Shown here: one piece after another, positions 16,816 to 25,596 of the stretch
Layout: each line of letters opens with the position of its first letter
How positions within the stretch are numbered: the stretch's first letter is position 1
Assembly: GCA_049602155.1 (NCBI GenBank)
Contig: JBMYRH010000001.1
Coordinates: forward strand, 248,001-312,000
Length of the DNA: 64,000 nt
Source: JBMYRH01 sp049602155
GTDB taxonomy: Bacteria; Myxococcota_A; UBA9042; PHBI01; JBMYRH01
Reading direction: 5' to 3'
Notes under the pieces: model-generated
Told to the model about the DNA's origin: nothing
Database searches by the model: none
The model's input: the letters and a program-made list of their open reading frames with translations, nothing else
Position numbers and translations under genes: made by a program

Positions 16816-17624
16816 CCGCTCCGCCGCTGATGCGCTTCATCGCGCTAGGCTCGCTGATCTTCGCCGGCGACCAGCTCAATCAAGGCGCCCCCAGCGAAGA
16901 GACAGCGCGGCTCACCCTCTCGACCGCGACTCAGTCCCTCTTGCTCAACGAAGCTCGGGATGCCCTGGGGCGCACCCTCACTGAGACCGAAGTCGAGCAG
17001 GTCTTCAAAGAGTGGGAAAACGAGACGCTCTTGGTCGAGGATGCGCGACGCCTGGGCCTGGCGGACAATGACCCCATCCTGCGGCGCCGTTTGGCGGAGA
17101 AGATGCGCTACCTCCTCGAGAGCGCCGCCAGCGCTGCCTCTCCAAGTGACGCAACCCTCCGTGCCCACCTTGCGCGCTACCCAGAGCGGTTCATGCTCCC
17201 GCCCCAAGTCGCCCTCGACCACCGCTTCTTCTCTCGAGAGCTTCGCGGCGCCGGGATGGACGCCGATGCTCAGGCAGCGAGGACCGCGCTGACATCTGGC
17301 CGCCCAAGCCAGGGGGATCCTCATCCATTGGGAGCGAGCCTCCCTTTACAAACCGAGCAAGCGCTGACCAAGCGCCTTGGGGTCGCCTTTGCGCGACACG
17401 CGATCGGCGCCCCCGTCGGCAGCTGGAGCGGACCTATCATGTCCCCGACGGGCCTCCATGTCATCCGAGTCACCGTCCATCAACCGACGCGCGTAGCGAC
17501 CCTCGAAGAGCGGCGCCCTTATGTCGAAAGCTCGTGGCGAGAGGACGCCCGCGCCGAGGAGCTGCGCGAGCAGCTTGATCGCCTGAGGGAGCGCCGCGGC
17601 TTACCCAAGCGCAGGGCCCCGTGA
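16812..17624 (+). CDS. Periplasmic parvulin-type peptidyl-prolyl isomerase, 270 aa
   Basis: ATG 16812 overlaps the preceding stop by four bases; the frame is open upstream only as a shadow of that gene. A short hydrophobic N terminus (MRFIALGSLIFAG) may be a signal. The N-terminal helical region (TETEVEQVFKEWENETLL) resembles SurA-type chaperones. The PpiC-like part (about residues 130-235) shows QVALDHRFFS, LGASLPLQTEQAL and the terminal GPIMSPTGLHVIRV signature of parvulins. The C-terminal helix is basic. It overlaps the HupE gene by four bases; such isomerase-HupE pairs are common, suggesting help in folding or metal handling. Confidence 0.85.
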   Translation: MTAPPLMRFIALGSLIFAGDQLNQGAPSEETARLTLSTATQSLLLNEARDALGRTLTETEVEQVFKEWENETLLVEDARRLGLADNDPILRRRLAEKMRYLLESAASAASPSDATLRAHLARYPERFMLPPQVALDHRFFSRELRGAGMDADAQAARTALTSGRPSQGDPHPLGASLPLQTEQALTKRLGVAFARHAIGAPVGSWSGPIMSPTGLHVIRVTVHQPTRVATLEERRPYVESSWREDARAEELREQLDRLRERRGLPKRRAP

Positions 17625-18655
17625 CCCGCTACGTCACCCCACTCTGGGCTGTCGCAGTGACCCTCGTCACGCTGTCAGCCTCGGCTCACCCCTTAAAGCC
17701 AGGGCTCCTCCGCATCGACCAGAGTGTCTCCGTCCCGGGAGAGCTGGACGTGATGCTCAAACTGCCCGGGACCGGAGACCAAGTCGCGCCTGTCACCGTG
17801 CGCTTCCCATCGGGCTGCGAGCAGAGCACAAAGCCGACTCAGCAGGCCGCCAATGCGGCGATGATCCAGCGCTGGAGGGTGCGCTGCGATGCAGCAACCC
17901 TCGCCTCTGAGCCTCTGCGCTTCGAGTCGCTCTCGCGAAAGGTCGGAGAGGTCTTGGTCCTCTACCCCTCGGAAGATGGGAGCACCCGCTCAGTCGTCGC
18001 GCGCGCAGAGGCGCCCTCGGTGACGCTTGACCCGGAGACCTCACCGGGACTGTCGGCGTACCTCGGTCTCGGCGTCGAACACATCCTCAAGGGGATCGAT
18101 CATCTCCTCTTCGTCCTCGGCTTGATGATGCTCGTCTTCGGTCGCTATGTGGGGCGCGCGGCGACGATGAAGCTCTTGTGGACCATCTCAGCCTTCACCC
18201 TCGCCCACTCCCTCACCTTGGGGGCGGCGACGCTCGGGTGGGTGCGCGTCCCGTCTGACGCCGTAGAGACCGTCATCGCGATGAGCATCGTCCTGCTGGC
18301 GGTAGAGCTCGCACGCCCAGCGAGCCAATCTCCAAGCTTCACCACCTCGCACCCCGCGGCAGTTGCGTTCGCCTTTGGCCTCCTCCACGGGTTCGGGTTC
18401 GCCGGCGCGCTGACCGAGCTCGGGGTGCCTGAAGACAGCGTCCTTGGCGCGCTCCTCCTCTTCAACGTGGGGGTAGAGCTCGGCCAAATCGCCTTCGTGT
18501 TCGTCGTCGGTCTGCTCTGGCAAGCCGTGCGCAGATCACCCGCGCAGCTCATCGCCTGGGGACACGCCGGCATCGTGCACGCACTCGGTGGTGTCGCGGT
18601 CTATTGGTGCCTCGATCGCGGCGCCGCGCTGCTAGAGCGCCTCCTCAGCTCGTGA
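17621..18655 (+). CDS. HupE/UreJ family membrane protein, 344 aa
   Basis: GTG 17621 overlaps the preceding stop (GTGA). The protein has a signal peptide, an exported beta-rich domain of about 120 residues, then the HupE/UreJ membrane domain with six or seven helices. Family motifs are GLGVEHILKGIDHLLFVLGL, FTLAHSLTL, and GLLHGFGFAGAL, whose His residues are the likely metal contacts. HupE/UreJ proteins are thought to import nickel or cobalt, but this longer two-domain version has no established substrate. It ends 11 bases inside the convergent metallophosphoesterase gene. Confidence 0.9.
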   Translation: MTRYVTPLWAVAVTLVTLSASAHPLKPGLLRIDQSVSVPGELDVMLKLPGTGDQVAPVTVRFPSGCEQSTKPTQQAANAAMIQRWRVRCDAATLASEPLRFESLSRKVGEVLVLYPSEDGSTRSVVARAEAPSVTLDPETSPGLSAYLGLGVEHILKGIDHLLFVLGLMMLVFGRYVGRAATMKLLWTISAFTLAHSLTLGAATLGWVRVPSDAVETVIAMSIVLLAVELARPASQSPSFTTSHPAAVAFAFGLLHGFGFAGALTELGVPEDSVLGALLLFNVGVELGQIAFVFVVGLLWQAVRRSPAQLIAWGHAGIVHALGGVAVYWCLDRGAALLERLLSS

Positions 18656-19880
18656 GGATGATCGATGCCACCTCTGGGGGCGCCCCTACCCTGTAGGGCG
18701 GCCCCCAATAGCCCGTCCCGCAGCTGACGTAGACTTGGGTACCATCGTCATGGACGTGATGTCCCTTGAGGTACGGCTGTACGAGGTGCGTGACGAGGCC
18801 AAAAGGCCACACTTGCCCCCCATGAGTGTGCCCCGAGAGCTGAAGCCCGGCTCCGCTCCCCTGCACCATGTCGATCTGCGACGGCTGATGCGCCATCACA
18901 ACGAGCTCGCGCTCGGGCTCTCTCCCCGCGAGCACAGGCGCCATCGTAGGGGCGAGCGTCGGATGATAGCGGGCGCCCTGCCGGTCGTGAATGCCCGCCA
19001 AGTCAAAGCTTGCGCCACCGCCATGAGCGTCTCCGATAGAGATCCTCTCGTTGCCCAGGACGTGAAAGCCCAGCCCCTTCAAGAACTCAAGCCACGGTCC
19101 GACCCCTGAATAGTACTCATGGTTGCCGGTCGAGAAAGCCACACCGTACTTCGACTTCAGCTTGGTAAGGCGCCCCACCGCCTCGCCGATATCAGGTACC
19201 GAACCATCCACAAGATCGCCGGTGATGCAGACGAGATCAGGCTTCAACGCGTTCGCCGTCTCGACGATATGGTCGATGAAGCGACCATCGAGCACCGGCC
19301 CAATGTGGATATCAGTGAGGTGAATGATCCGGAACCCATCAAGCTGACGAGGGAGACGCGGAAGCGACACAGGCACCTCGGGGACGTTGAAGTCCCCGTT
19401 CGCGACCACGACGCCGTACCCCGTCACCCCAGCCGCAGCGAGCGTGGCAGAGCCTGCCAGCGCGCGAGAGACAAAGAGACGCCGGTCTAACGTGTCTGCC
19501 TCATCCGCGATGGCGTGGACCGGCGGAGCCCCAGAGTCCGTGGCCATCACCCGCTCCGAACCGCGCCAGCGCTTGAGGAGCACTCTCGCCAGACGAATGG
19601 CGTCGTAGGGCACGAAGATGAGGAGGAGATAGAACGCGACCCCAAGCCACGTCCAAACCACGAGCGGCAAGGGATAGAGGCTGTCTCGGACAAAGGGACG
19701 TGAGATCCAAAAGCTGAGCGGGACGAGCAGCGCGAAGGCCGCGATCATCCCACCGACAAGCCATGCCCACCGCGTGGGTAACCTGGGCGAGCGGACCAAC
19801 TTCAACCAAAGATAACCGTGAATGGCCCCATTTGCTGCCAAGAGCAGGAGCACGAACAGGCTGTAGAGTAGCGTGGCCAC
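18645..19880 (-). CDS. Membrane-anchored metallophosphoesterase, YkuE/YaeI-like, 411 aa
   Basis: A calcineurin-like phosphoesterase with an N-terminal membrane region (segments about 5-26, 40-60 and 72-92) and a twin-arginine-like RRLFVSRALAG followed by a further hydrophobic stretch. The two-metal site is complete: HLTDIHIGP, ITGDLVDG, STGNHEYY, VVMAHQP and LSGHTHGGQ, ending in SCGTGYWGPPYRVG. Family members hydrolyse phosphodiesters or lipid A and UDP-sugar phosphates at the membrane; the substrate here is unknown. The gene is convergent with HupE (11-bp overlap) and lies just after the PP2C gene on the same strand (7-bp gap). Confidence 0.92.
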   Translation of the reverse strand: MATLLYSLFVLLLLAANGAIHGYLWLKLVRSPRLPTRWAWLVGGMIAAFALLVPLSFWISRPFVRDSLYPLPLVVWTWLGVAFYLLLIFVPYDAIRLARVLLKRWRGSERVMATDSGAPPVHAIADEADTLDRRLFVSRALAGSATLAAAGVTGYGVVVANGDFNVPEVPVSLPRLPRQLDGFRIIHLTDIHIGPVLDGRFIDHIVETANALKPDLVCITGDLVDGSVPDIGEAVGRLTKLKSKYGVAFSTGNHEYYSGVGPWLEFLKGLGFHVLGNERISIGDAHGGGASFDLAGIHDRQGARYHPTLAPTMAPVLAGREPERELVVMAHQPSQIDMVQGSGAGLQLSGHTHGGQVWPFGLVTHLVQPYLKGHHVHDDGTQVYVSCGTGYWGPPYRVGAPPEVASIILTS

Positions 19881-19887
19881 AAAGACC

Positions 19888-21120
19888 TCAGCTGCGGCTC
19901 TGTTTATCCATGTTGCCGACTCGGATGCTCAGATCATCCAAGCGCTCTCCCAGCGCATCCAGAAGAGGCAAAAGCATGCGGATCCCCAGCTCGGGTCGCC
20001 GATGGACAAGCTCGCGGAACCGATCTCGGGAAAGGATGTAGCAGTGGGTGCGCTTAGTAGCCGTGACTGTCGCAGTGCGCCGCCCCTTTCGGGCCAAAGC
20101 CAGCTCACCAAAATTCGCGCCCGCGCCGAGGCTCGTGAGGCTCGTCCCTTCTCGGGTCACCTCAACTTCACCGCTCTCGATCATAAAGGCTGCGTTGCCG
20201 ATGTCGCCCTCTCTGCAGATCGGCTCACCCACTTCGAAAGTGTGCTCCGCCAAGTAGGGGGCCACGAAGAAGCGCTCTGGCCGCGACAAGCTCTGGAACA
20301 AGAAGATCCGCCCGAGTTCGGTCGAGATGTCAGCGTGTGTCCCGGTGGATTCTCCACCGATGTGCATGAGCGACACCGAGATGTTGTCCGTTCCACCGCC
20401 ATCGAGGCTACGTTGGATGAGCTTATCCGCAGCGACCTCAGCGTCATCGAGCGCCATCAAATCAGCGATGGTCGACTCGTCCACCAAGTGCGTCAGCCCG
20501 TCCGTACAGAGCAAGACACGATCATTGGGTCGCAAGCGCACCTCGGCCACGTCGACGTCCACCTGGGGTGTCAGCCCGACAGCCTGTGTGAGCGCCTTCC
20601 GGAACGGGCTCGTTCGGTACTCCTCTTCCGTGATCTCGCCCATGCGCCGCTGAGCCATCGCCAGCGTGTGATCGATGGTCACGCAGGTCAGCGCATGATC
20701 GCGGTACAGATACGCCCTCGAGTTGCCGACGTGGGCGATGTAGCAGAACCGGTCGACGACGAGCGCTGCCACCAGGGTCGTAGCGACCTGACGACTGCCG
20801 AACGCCTCTTTCGACTTGAAGATGCTCCGGCTGGCCTCGTTAAAGGTCAGATCGAAGAACGCGGTCACAGACAGTCGAGACTCAGTGTTCTGGTCGCGGC
20901 TCGTCACACTGCCGCTAAGCTCCTTGAGCTTCGTACGTCGGCGACGGAGGAGATCCATGGCGAGCGTCGAGCCATAGGTGCCCCCCGTGCCATCCGCCAC
21001 CGCGAAGAGCGGGAAGTCGTTCAACTCGAGGACCGCGTCCTCGTTGACCTTCATGGTGTGACCGACGTGCGTGCGGGTCGCAGCGCGCTCTACATTCAAC
21101 GGCGGTGAGTTAGACGTCAT
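19888..21120 (-). CDS. PP2C-type protein phosphatase fused to a cyclic-nucleotide-binding domain, 410 aa
   Basis: The N-terminal 250 residues are a PPM/PP2C serine/threonine phosphatase: VNEDAVLEL, VADGTGGTYGS (the usual DGMGG Met is Thr), YIAHVGNSRAYLYRD, LLCTDGLTHLVDE and GGTDNISVSL, giving the metal-binding aspartates. The remainder (about 275-395) is a cNMP-binding fold: FEVGEPICREGDIGNAAFMI, GANFGELALARKGRRTATV and a C-terminal helix. ATG 21120 was used; the frame runs on to 21630 without coding character. It is probably a phosphatase regulated by a cyclic nucleotide or by partner contact. It is divergent from the SNF2 gene. Confidence 0.9.
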   Translation of the reverse strand: MTSNSPPLNVERAATRTHVGHTMKVNEDAVLELNDFPLFAVADGTGGTYGSTLAMDLLRRRRTKLKELSGSVTSRDQNTESRLSVTAFFDLTFNEASRSIFKSKEAFGSRQVATTLVAALVVDRFCYIAHVGNSRAYLYRDHALTCVTIDHTLAMAQRRMGEITEEEYRTSPFRKALTQAVGLTPQVDVDVAEVRLRPNDRVLLCTDGLTHLVDESTIADLMALDDAEVAADKLIQRSLDGGGTDNISVSLMHIGGESTGTHADISTELGRIFLFQSLSRPERFFVAPYLAEHTFEVGEPICREGDIGNAAFMIESGEVEVTREGTSLTSLGAGANFGELALARKGRRTATVTATKRTHCYILSRDRFRELVHRRPELGIRMLLPLLDALGERLDDLSIRVGNMDKQSRS

Positions 21121-21270
21121 CGTGATCCCATTAAACGGGGCGAGGGCTCGGTGTGCAACCGTTCCGCGTCCCCCCCCCCGACGCACACATGCGTCATGAA
21201 GTGGCCACTCTGCGATGCTCACAGTCATCACTCGCCCTATGACGGTTGACCGGTCGGTCTGAGCACGCTC
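21121..21270. promoter_or_regulatory. Divergent promoter region with a ten-C tract
   Basis: This 150-bp space separates the divergent PP2C and SNF2 genes and must hold both promoters. It contains an uninterrupted run of ten C residues (21170-21179) and the palindrome GACCGGTC near 21247. No clear -35/-10 pair could be assigned. Confidence 0.45.
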
Positions 21271-24216
21271 ATGATGCCAAGCCTCGTCATGACTGACCTC
21301 GATACCGCACTCGACACCCTTCAACGCAGCATCCGCCGAGCGACGGCGATGCCTGAGTGGAAACGTGGCACCAACATGGCGCGCGACGGCGCAGTCATCG
21401 GTGAGCGCGTCGAGGACGATGAGGTCGAGCTGAAGGTGACGACCGGCCGAGGTCCGCTGGCTCTGAGCGTCTCGCTCTACCCCCAAGATGATGAATGGGA
21501 TTGCAGTTGCGCCAGCCGCGCCAACGTCTGTGAACATGTCGTTGCGGCGATCTTGGCGCTCCGTCAAGCCCGCGAGGAAGGACTGGAGCTCCCCGGACCG
21601 ACGCGCGCTGTGGGCCATGTGCGCTACCACCTGTCGCGCTCCAACGACGCCCTTGTGCTGAGTCGGACGATGGAGGTGCGCGGCACCTCCATGCCCTTAC
21701 ACACCTCGCTGACCGAGGCCGCAGCAGGGCGCATCGCGACCCCGCCGGTCGCCATCTCGACCAACGACTTAGACGTGGAGCAGGTGCTCGGGATCCGCAC
21801 GCTCCGTCACGATCGCGTGCCCATCCACAAGGACCGAATGCCTGGCTTGCTCAAGGCGCTCGCGTCCTGTCGTGATGTGGTGCTTGAGGGGGACAAGGTG
21901 ACGTGCTCCGCGCGCCCCCTGGCACCGGTCGCCGAGGTGAGCGAGGAGAAGGACGGATTCCACGTCCAGCTCACCGCCGGCGCGACCTTAAGCGCGACCT
22001 TCAGCAACGGAGCGGCCCTCAGTGAGGGGCTCCTACGCCCGCTGTGGGACGGACCAATCCCCCGCCATCTCCTGAGGGGGCTCTTCCGGGGGCGCACTTT
22101 CGGCGCCGACTCCATGACTGAGTTAATGACCGAGGTGCTGCCTCTGCTCCGGCGGCACCTGAAGGTAGAGGTCACATCGGGGCGCCTCCCCGGTATCTCC
22201 GACACCCCACCACGCCTGATGCTGACGTCCGGCCGCAAAGGCAAGAGCCTGAGCATCATCGCCGACATCGTCTACGGCGACCCTGTCATCGCGAGGCTGG
22301 TCGACGGTCGCCTTGAGGTGACCGGGACCAGTGTGCCCATCCGAGACGAGGGCGCAGAGGCCCGCCTTGAGCGCGAACTCTCGCGCGCGCTGGGGCTCAG
22401 CCCTGGGGTCTCGGCCACCTTGGATGGAGAAGAGGCCGTCCGCTTCACACGGCGCCTTCGATCCTGGGACGGCGATCTCAGCGGCAGCGAGCACGAACTC
22501 TACACGCAAGCCCCCGCCCTTCAGCCCGAGCTCATCCTCGACGGGGACAACTTCGAGGTCACCTTCACGACCCCAGATGGCCGCCAAGCGAGCACCAGTG
22601 CGGTCTTTGAGCGGTGGCAAGGCGGCGGCTCCATGGCCCCGCTCACCGGGGGCGGCTGGTCGGCGCTCCCGGAGGACTTTCTAAAGCGCCATGGTCGCCT
22701 CGTCGCGGACCTCCTAGAGGCGCAACAAGAGGACGGCACGCTGCCCACCTTCGCGATCCCCGACCTCGCGCGCCTCTGCGATGCGGAGGGGATGCCCTCT
22801 CCTCCTGGGCTCGACCGACTTCAAGGGCTCCTCGGTGACTTCGACGGCCTGCCCGAGAGCCCACTCCCAGACGATCTCACCGCCACATTGCGGGACTACC
22901 AACGGCGCGGAACGAACTGGCTCAGCTTCCTAAGGCGCGCAGGTCTTGGTGGCCTCCTCGCCGACGATATGGGCCTCGGAAAGACCCTCCAAGGGCTCTG
23001 CGCTATCCAAGGCCGCACGCTGGTCGTTGCCCCTACCAGCGTGCTTCGAAACTGGGAGAAGGAGGCCCTCCGCTTCCGGCCAGGCCTGTCAGTCTGTGTG
23101 TATCACGGCCCCAAGCGGCAGCTCTCGGCCGACGCAGATCTCATCATCACGTCTTACGGCTTGCTGCGGCTCGATATTGAAGAACTCCGCGCAGAACATT
23201 GGGACATGGCGATCTTAGACGAGGCCCAGGCCATCAAGAACCCAAACAGCCAAGTCGCGCGGGCGGCGTTCAAGCTCAACGCCGACTTCCGCCTGACCTT
23301 GACAGGCACCCCCGTCGAGAACCGCCTTGATGAACTCTGGAGCCAACTCAACTTCGTGAACCCCGGCCTTTTGGGGACACGAAAGGGGTTTCAGGAGCGC
23401 TACGCCAAGCCCATCTCTCAGGGAGAGTCTGGGGTCGCCTCTGCACTCCGAGCCCGTATTCGGCCCTTCTTGCTTCGCCGCCTGAAGCGCGAGGTCGCGC
23501 CTGAGCTGCCACCAAAGATCGAGACCGTCTTGCACGTGACCCTGACCGAAGAAGAGCGGGCCGCCTACGACGCGGTGCGAGCGACGACTCAGAAAGAGAT
23601 CGTCGACCAGCTCGGCCAAGGAGCAAACCCGATCCAAGCGCTGGCCGCGCTGATGCGGCTGCGACAGGCGGCGTGCCACAAAGGGCTCCTGCCAAAACAG
23701 GAGGCGGCGACCTCCTCCAAAGTTCAGCTCTTGGTCGAGACCCTCGACTCGGTGATAGCGCAAGGGCACAAAGCCCTGGTCTTCTCGCAATGGACGTCGC
23801 TCCTCGATCGGGTCGAGCCTCACCTCGAGGCCGCCGACATGCCCTTCATCCGACTCGATGGGGCGACACGGGACCGAGCGGGCGTCGTCGATGCGTTCCA
23901 ATCCGATGACGGGCCACCATTGATGCTGATCTCGCTGAAGGCTGGCGGCACCGGGCTGAACCTGACCGCCGCCGATCATGTCTTCTTGATGGACCCCTGG
24001 TGGAACCCAGCCGTCGAAGATCAGGCCGCAGACCGCGCACACCGTATCGGGCAGGACCGCCCCGTCATCGTCACGCGGCTCGTCACCTTGGAGACCGTCG
24101 AAGAGCGCATCTTGGCGCTGCAATCACGGAAGCGTGCGCTCGCGGACGCGGCGCTCGCGGGCGCGGACCGGGCGGCAGCGCTGACCCGCGACGATCTCCT
24201 CGCGTTGCTCGCGTAA
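21271..24216 (+). CDS. SWIM zinc-finger SNF2-family helicase/ATPase, 981 aa
   Basis: A bacterial Swi2/Snf2-type double-stranded DNA translocase. Near the N terminus a SWIM zinc finger is visible (CSCASRANVCEHVVAAI), followed by a bacterial SNF2 accessory region. The helicase core has ADDMGLGKTLQ (Walker A), ILDEAQAIKN (Walker B), LTGTPVENRLDELWSQ, LRRLKREVAPELP, and in the second lobe VFSQWTSLLDRV, LKAGGTGLNLTAAD and ADRAHRIGQ. ATG 21271 or 21289 could be the start. Likely roles are repair or remodelling of protein-DNA complexes; no phage-defence partner genes are adjacent, so a defence role is not supported. Confidence 0.93.
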   Translation: MMPSLVMTDLDTALDTLQRSIRRATAMPEWKRGTNMARDGAVIGERVEDDEVELKVTTGRGPLALSVSLYPQDDEWDCSCASRANVCEHVVAAILALRQAREEGLELPGPTRAVGHVRYHLSRSNDALVLSRTMEVRGTSMPLHTSLTEAAAGRIATPPVAISTNDLDVEQVLGIRTLRHDRVPIHKDRMPGLLKALASCRDVVLEGDKVTCSARPLAPVAEVSEEKDGFHVQLTAGATLSATFSNGAALSEGLLRPLWDGPIPRHLLRGLFRGRTFGADSMTELMTEVLPLLRRHLKVEVTSGRLPGISDTPPRLMLTSGRKGKSLSIIADIVYGDPVIARLVDGRLEVTGTSVPIRDEGAEARLERELSRALGLSPGVSATLDGEEAVRFTRRLRSWDGDLSGSEHELYTQAPALQPELILDGDNFEVTFTTPDGRQASTSAVFERWQGGGSMAPLTGGGWSALPEDFLKRHGRLVADLLEAQQEDGTLPTFAIPDLARLCDAEGMPSPPGLDRLQGLLGDFDGLPESPLPDDLTATLRDYQRRGTNWLSFLRRAGLGGLLADDMGLGKTLQGLCAIQGRTLVVAPTSVLRNWEKEALRFRPGLSVCVYHGPKRQLSADADLIITSYGLLRLDIEELRAEHWDMAILDEAQAIKNPNSQVARAAFKLNADFRLTLTGTPVENRLDELWSQLNFVNPGLLGTRKGFQERYAKPISQGESGVASALRARIRPFLLRRLKREVAPELPPKIETVLHVTLTEEERAAYDAVRATTQKEIVDQLGQGANPIQALAALMRLRQAACHKGLLPKQEAATSSKVQLLVETLDSVIAQGHKALVFSQWTSLLDRVEPHLEAADMPFIRLDGATRDRAGVVDAFQSDDGPPLMLISLKAGGTGLNLTAADHVFLMDPWWNPAVEDQAADRAHRIGQDRPVIVTRLVTLETVEERILALQSRKRALADAALAGADRAAALTRDDLLALLA

Positions 24217-24244
24217 CGATCCCGCTGCTAAGGTGCAACCTCTT

Positions 24245-24293
24245 GACCGCAGAGGCTGGACACGCCGGTCGGCATCGCAACTGCTCTGCGGTC
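24245..24293. promoter_or_regulatory. Inverted repeat in the leader of the ferritin-like gene
   Basis: GACCGCAGAG (24245-24254) and CTCTGCGGTC (24284-24293) form a perfect 10-bp stem enclosing 29 bases. There is no T-run, so it is not an obvious terminator for the upstream SNF2 gene. It may be an operator pair or a structured 5' leader. Confidence 0.4.
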
Positions 24294-24326
24294 GCGGGAC
24301 AATGAGACGACTTCTTGGAGTGAACC

Positions 24327-25127
24327 GTGACGATGCTGGACATGAGAGAGGCTGCCCGAGCGCAGGCGCTGACCCTGGACGTGGGGCTGCTCACCGAGTC
24401 TGAGCGGGAGATGGCGGTGGTGACGTGGCGGGGACGGATGGTCAACGAGCACGTCTCAGCGCGAGTCTTCGCGGGCCTCGTACCTCAACTCATGACAGCC
24501 GGGGTCGACGTGCGACTGCAGCTTGAGGTCGCGTCCATGATCCAAGAGGAGCTCCGGCACGGCGTCTTATGCGCAGCGGCGGTGGAGGCCTTGGGAGGTG
24601 AAGCGCGCGCACCGCTTCCGACGCTGGACTCGGTCCCTCAACACGACGACTGCGGTCCACTTGAGGGGCTACTGCGAAATATCCTGAGCATCTGTTGCCT
24701 CTCCGAGACGGTCGCCGTGGCCCTGATCACAGCCGAGCGTCTAGAGACGCAACCAGAGGAGCTTCAAGTCGCGTTGACTGAAATTTTGGGCGATGAGGTC
24801 GGTCATGCGCGCTTTGGCTGGCGGCTTTTAGACGAGCTCGCGCCGCGGATCGATGACGCGCTGCGCGAGCGACTAGGGGACTATCTCCCAGTCGCGTTTC
24901 TGCATCTTTTGAACTACGAACTCGCCCACCTCCCCGTCCAAGCGAACCCTCCGAGCGACCTCGTCGAAGGATATGGGGTGTGCAACGGACGTGACGCCCG
25001 CGCCCTCTTCTACGACACGATAACGACCGTTATCGTCCCGGAATTACAAGCGCGAGGGCTACCTGGAGAAGCGGCTTGGAGCGTGGCACGTGCAGAGTAC
25101 GAGGCCGCCTCGGAGCCCCTCATTTAA
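24327..25127 (+). CDS. Ferritin-like domain protein, 266 aa
   Basis: GTG 24327 follows GGAG by about 8 bases. The protein looks all-helical, with carboxylate/histidine motifs typical of ferritin-like di-iron proteins: a glutamate in VNEHVSARVF, the pair EELRHG, SETVAVAL with ITAER, and GDEVGHARFGW, which together give an E...ExxH...E...ExxH arrangement. It resembles the broad ferritin-like superfamily that includes di-iron oxygenases, not storage ferritin. The enzymatic role, if any, is unknown. The gene stands alone before the complex I operon; no signal peptide is seen. Confidence 0.82.
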   Translation: MTMLDMREAARAQALTLDVGLLTESEREMAVVTWRGRMVNEHVSARVFAGLVPQLMTAGVDVRLQLEVASMIQEELRHGVLCAAAVEALGGEARAPLPTLDSVPQHDDCGPLEGLLRNILSICCLSETVAVALITAERLETQPEELQVALTEILGDEVGHARFGWRLLDELAPRIDDALRERLGDYLPVAFLHLLNYELAHLPVQANPPSDLVEGYGVCNGRDARALFYDTITTVIVPELQARGLPGEAAWSVARAEYEAASEPLI

Positions 25128-25147
25128 CACTCTCCTTACGTGTCCCT

Positions 25148-25176
25148 TTGCCGTCCTGCTCATGCTCGGGTAGCAT
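25148..25176 (+). promoter_or_regulatory. Likely promoter of the complex I operon
   Basis: TTGCCG, a 17-base spacer and TAGCAT form a sigma-70-like promoter 18 bp before the nuoA start codon. Confidence 0.5.
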
Positions 25177-25194
25177 CGCGACCCCGAGCCATGG

Positions 25195-25596
25195 ATGCTC
25201 GCGCTTGCGAAACCGTCATCGGTGTTGGACCTACCTGTGATTGAAGAATACGCCCTCCTCGGTGCATTTTTGCTGCTGGGAGCCCTACTAGGGGCTGTCC
25301 CGCTTGTGCTGCCGTTGCTGATCAGCCCTCGCTACAAAGGGGATGAGTCAGGGCAAGCGTACGAGTGCGGTGTCGACACGATCGGCCCCACTTGGATGCG
25401 CTTCAACATCTCGTTTTATGTGTTCGCGCTGATCTTCGTCGCCTTCGAGGTAGACATCCTCTACCTGTTCCCGATCGCGCTGGTTTACGAGGACTTCGGT
25501 TGGCGCGGCTTCGCAGAGGTCGCCATCTTTCTCACCGTGCTCTCGCTGGCGATCCTCTACGCCTGGCGAAAGGGGGTCTTCCGATGGGAGGCGTAA
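25195..25596 (+). CDS. nuoA: NADH-quinone oxidoreductase subunit A
   Basis: A small membrane-arm subunit of complex I located at the junction with the hydrophilic arm. Three transmembrane helices are visible, and the conserved loop YECGVDTIGPTW plus FVAFEVDILYLFP are diagnostic. It is the first gene of an eleven-gene operon. ATG 25195 adds about 15 N-terminal residues relative to many homologues; GTG or TTG codons about 30 bases downstream could also serve. Its last 13 bases overlap nuoB. Confidence 0.95.
   Translation: MLALAKPSSVLDLPVIEEYALLGAFLLLGALLGAVPLVLPLLISPRYKGDESGQAYECGVDTIGPTWMRFNISFYVFALIFVAFEVDILYLFPIALVYEDFGWRGFAEVAIFLTVLSLAILYAWRKGVFRWEA

Noticed and set aside
21271..24216. Phage-defence role of the SNF2 helicase
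   Set aside because: No nuclease, methyltransferase or other defence partner lies beside it.
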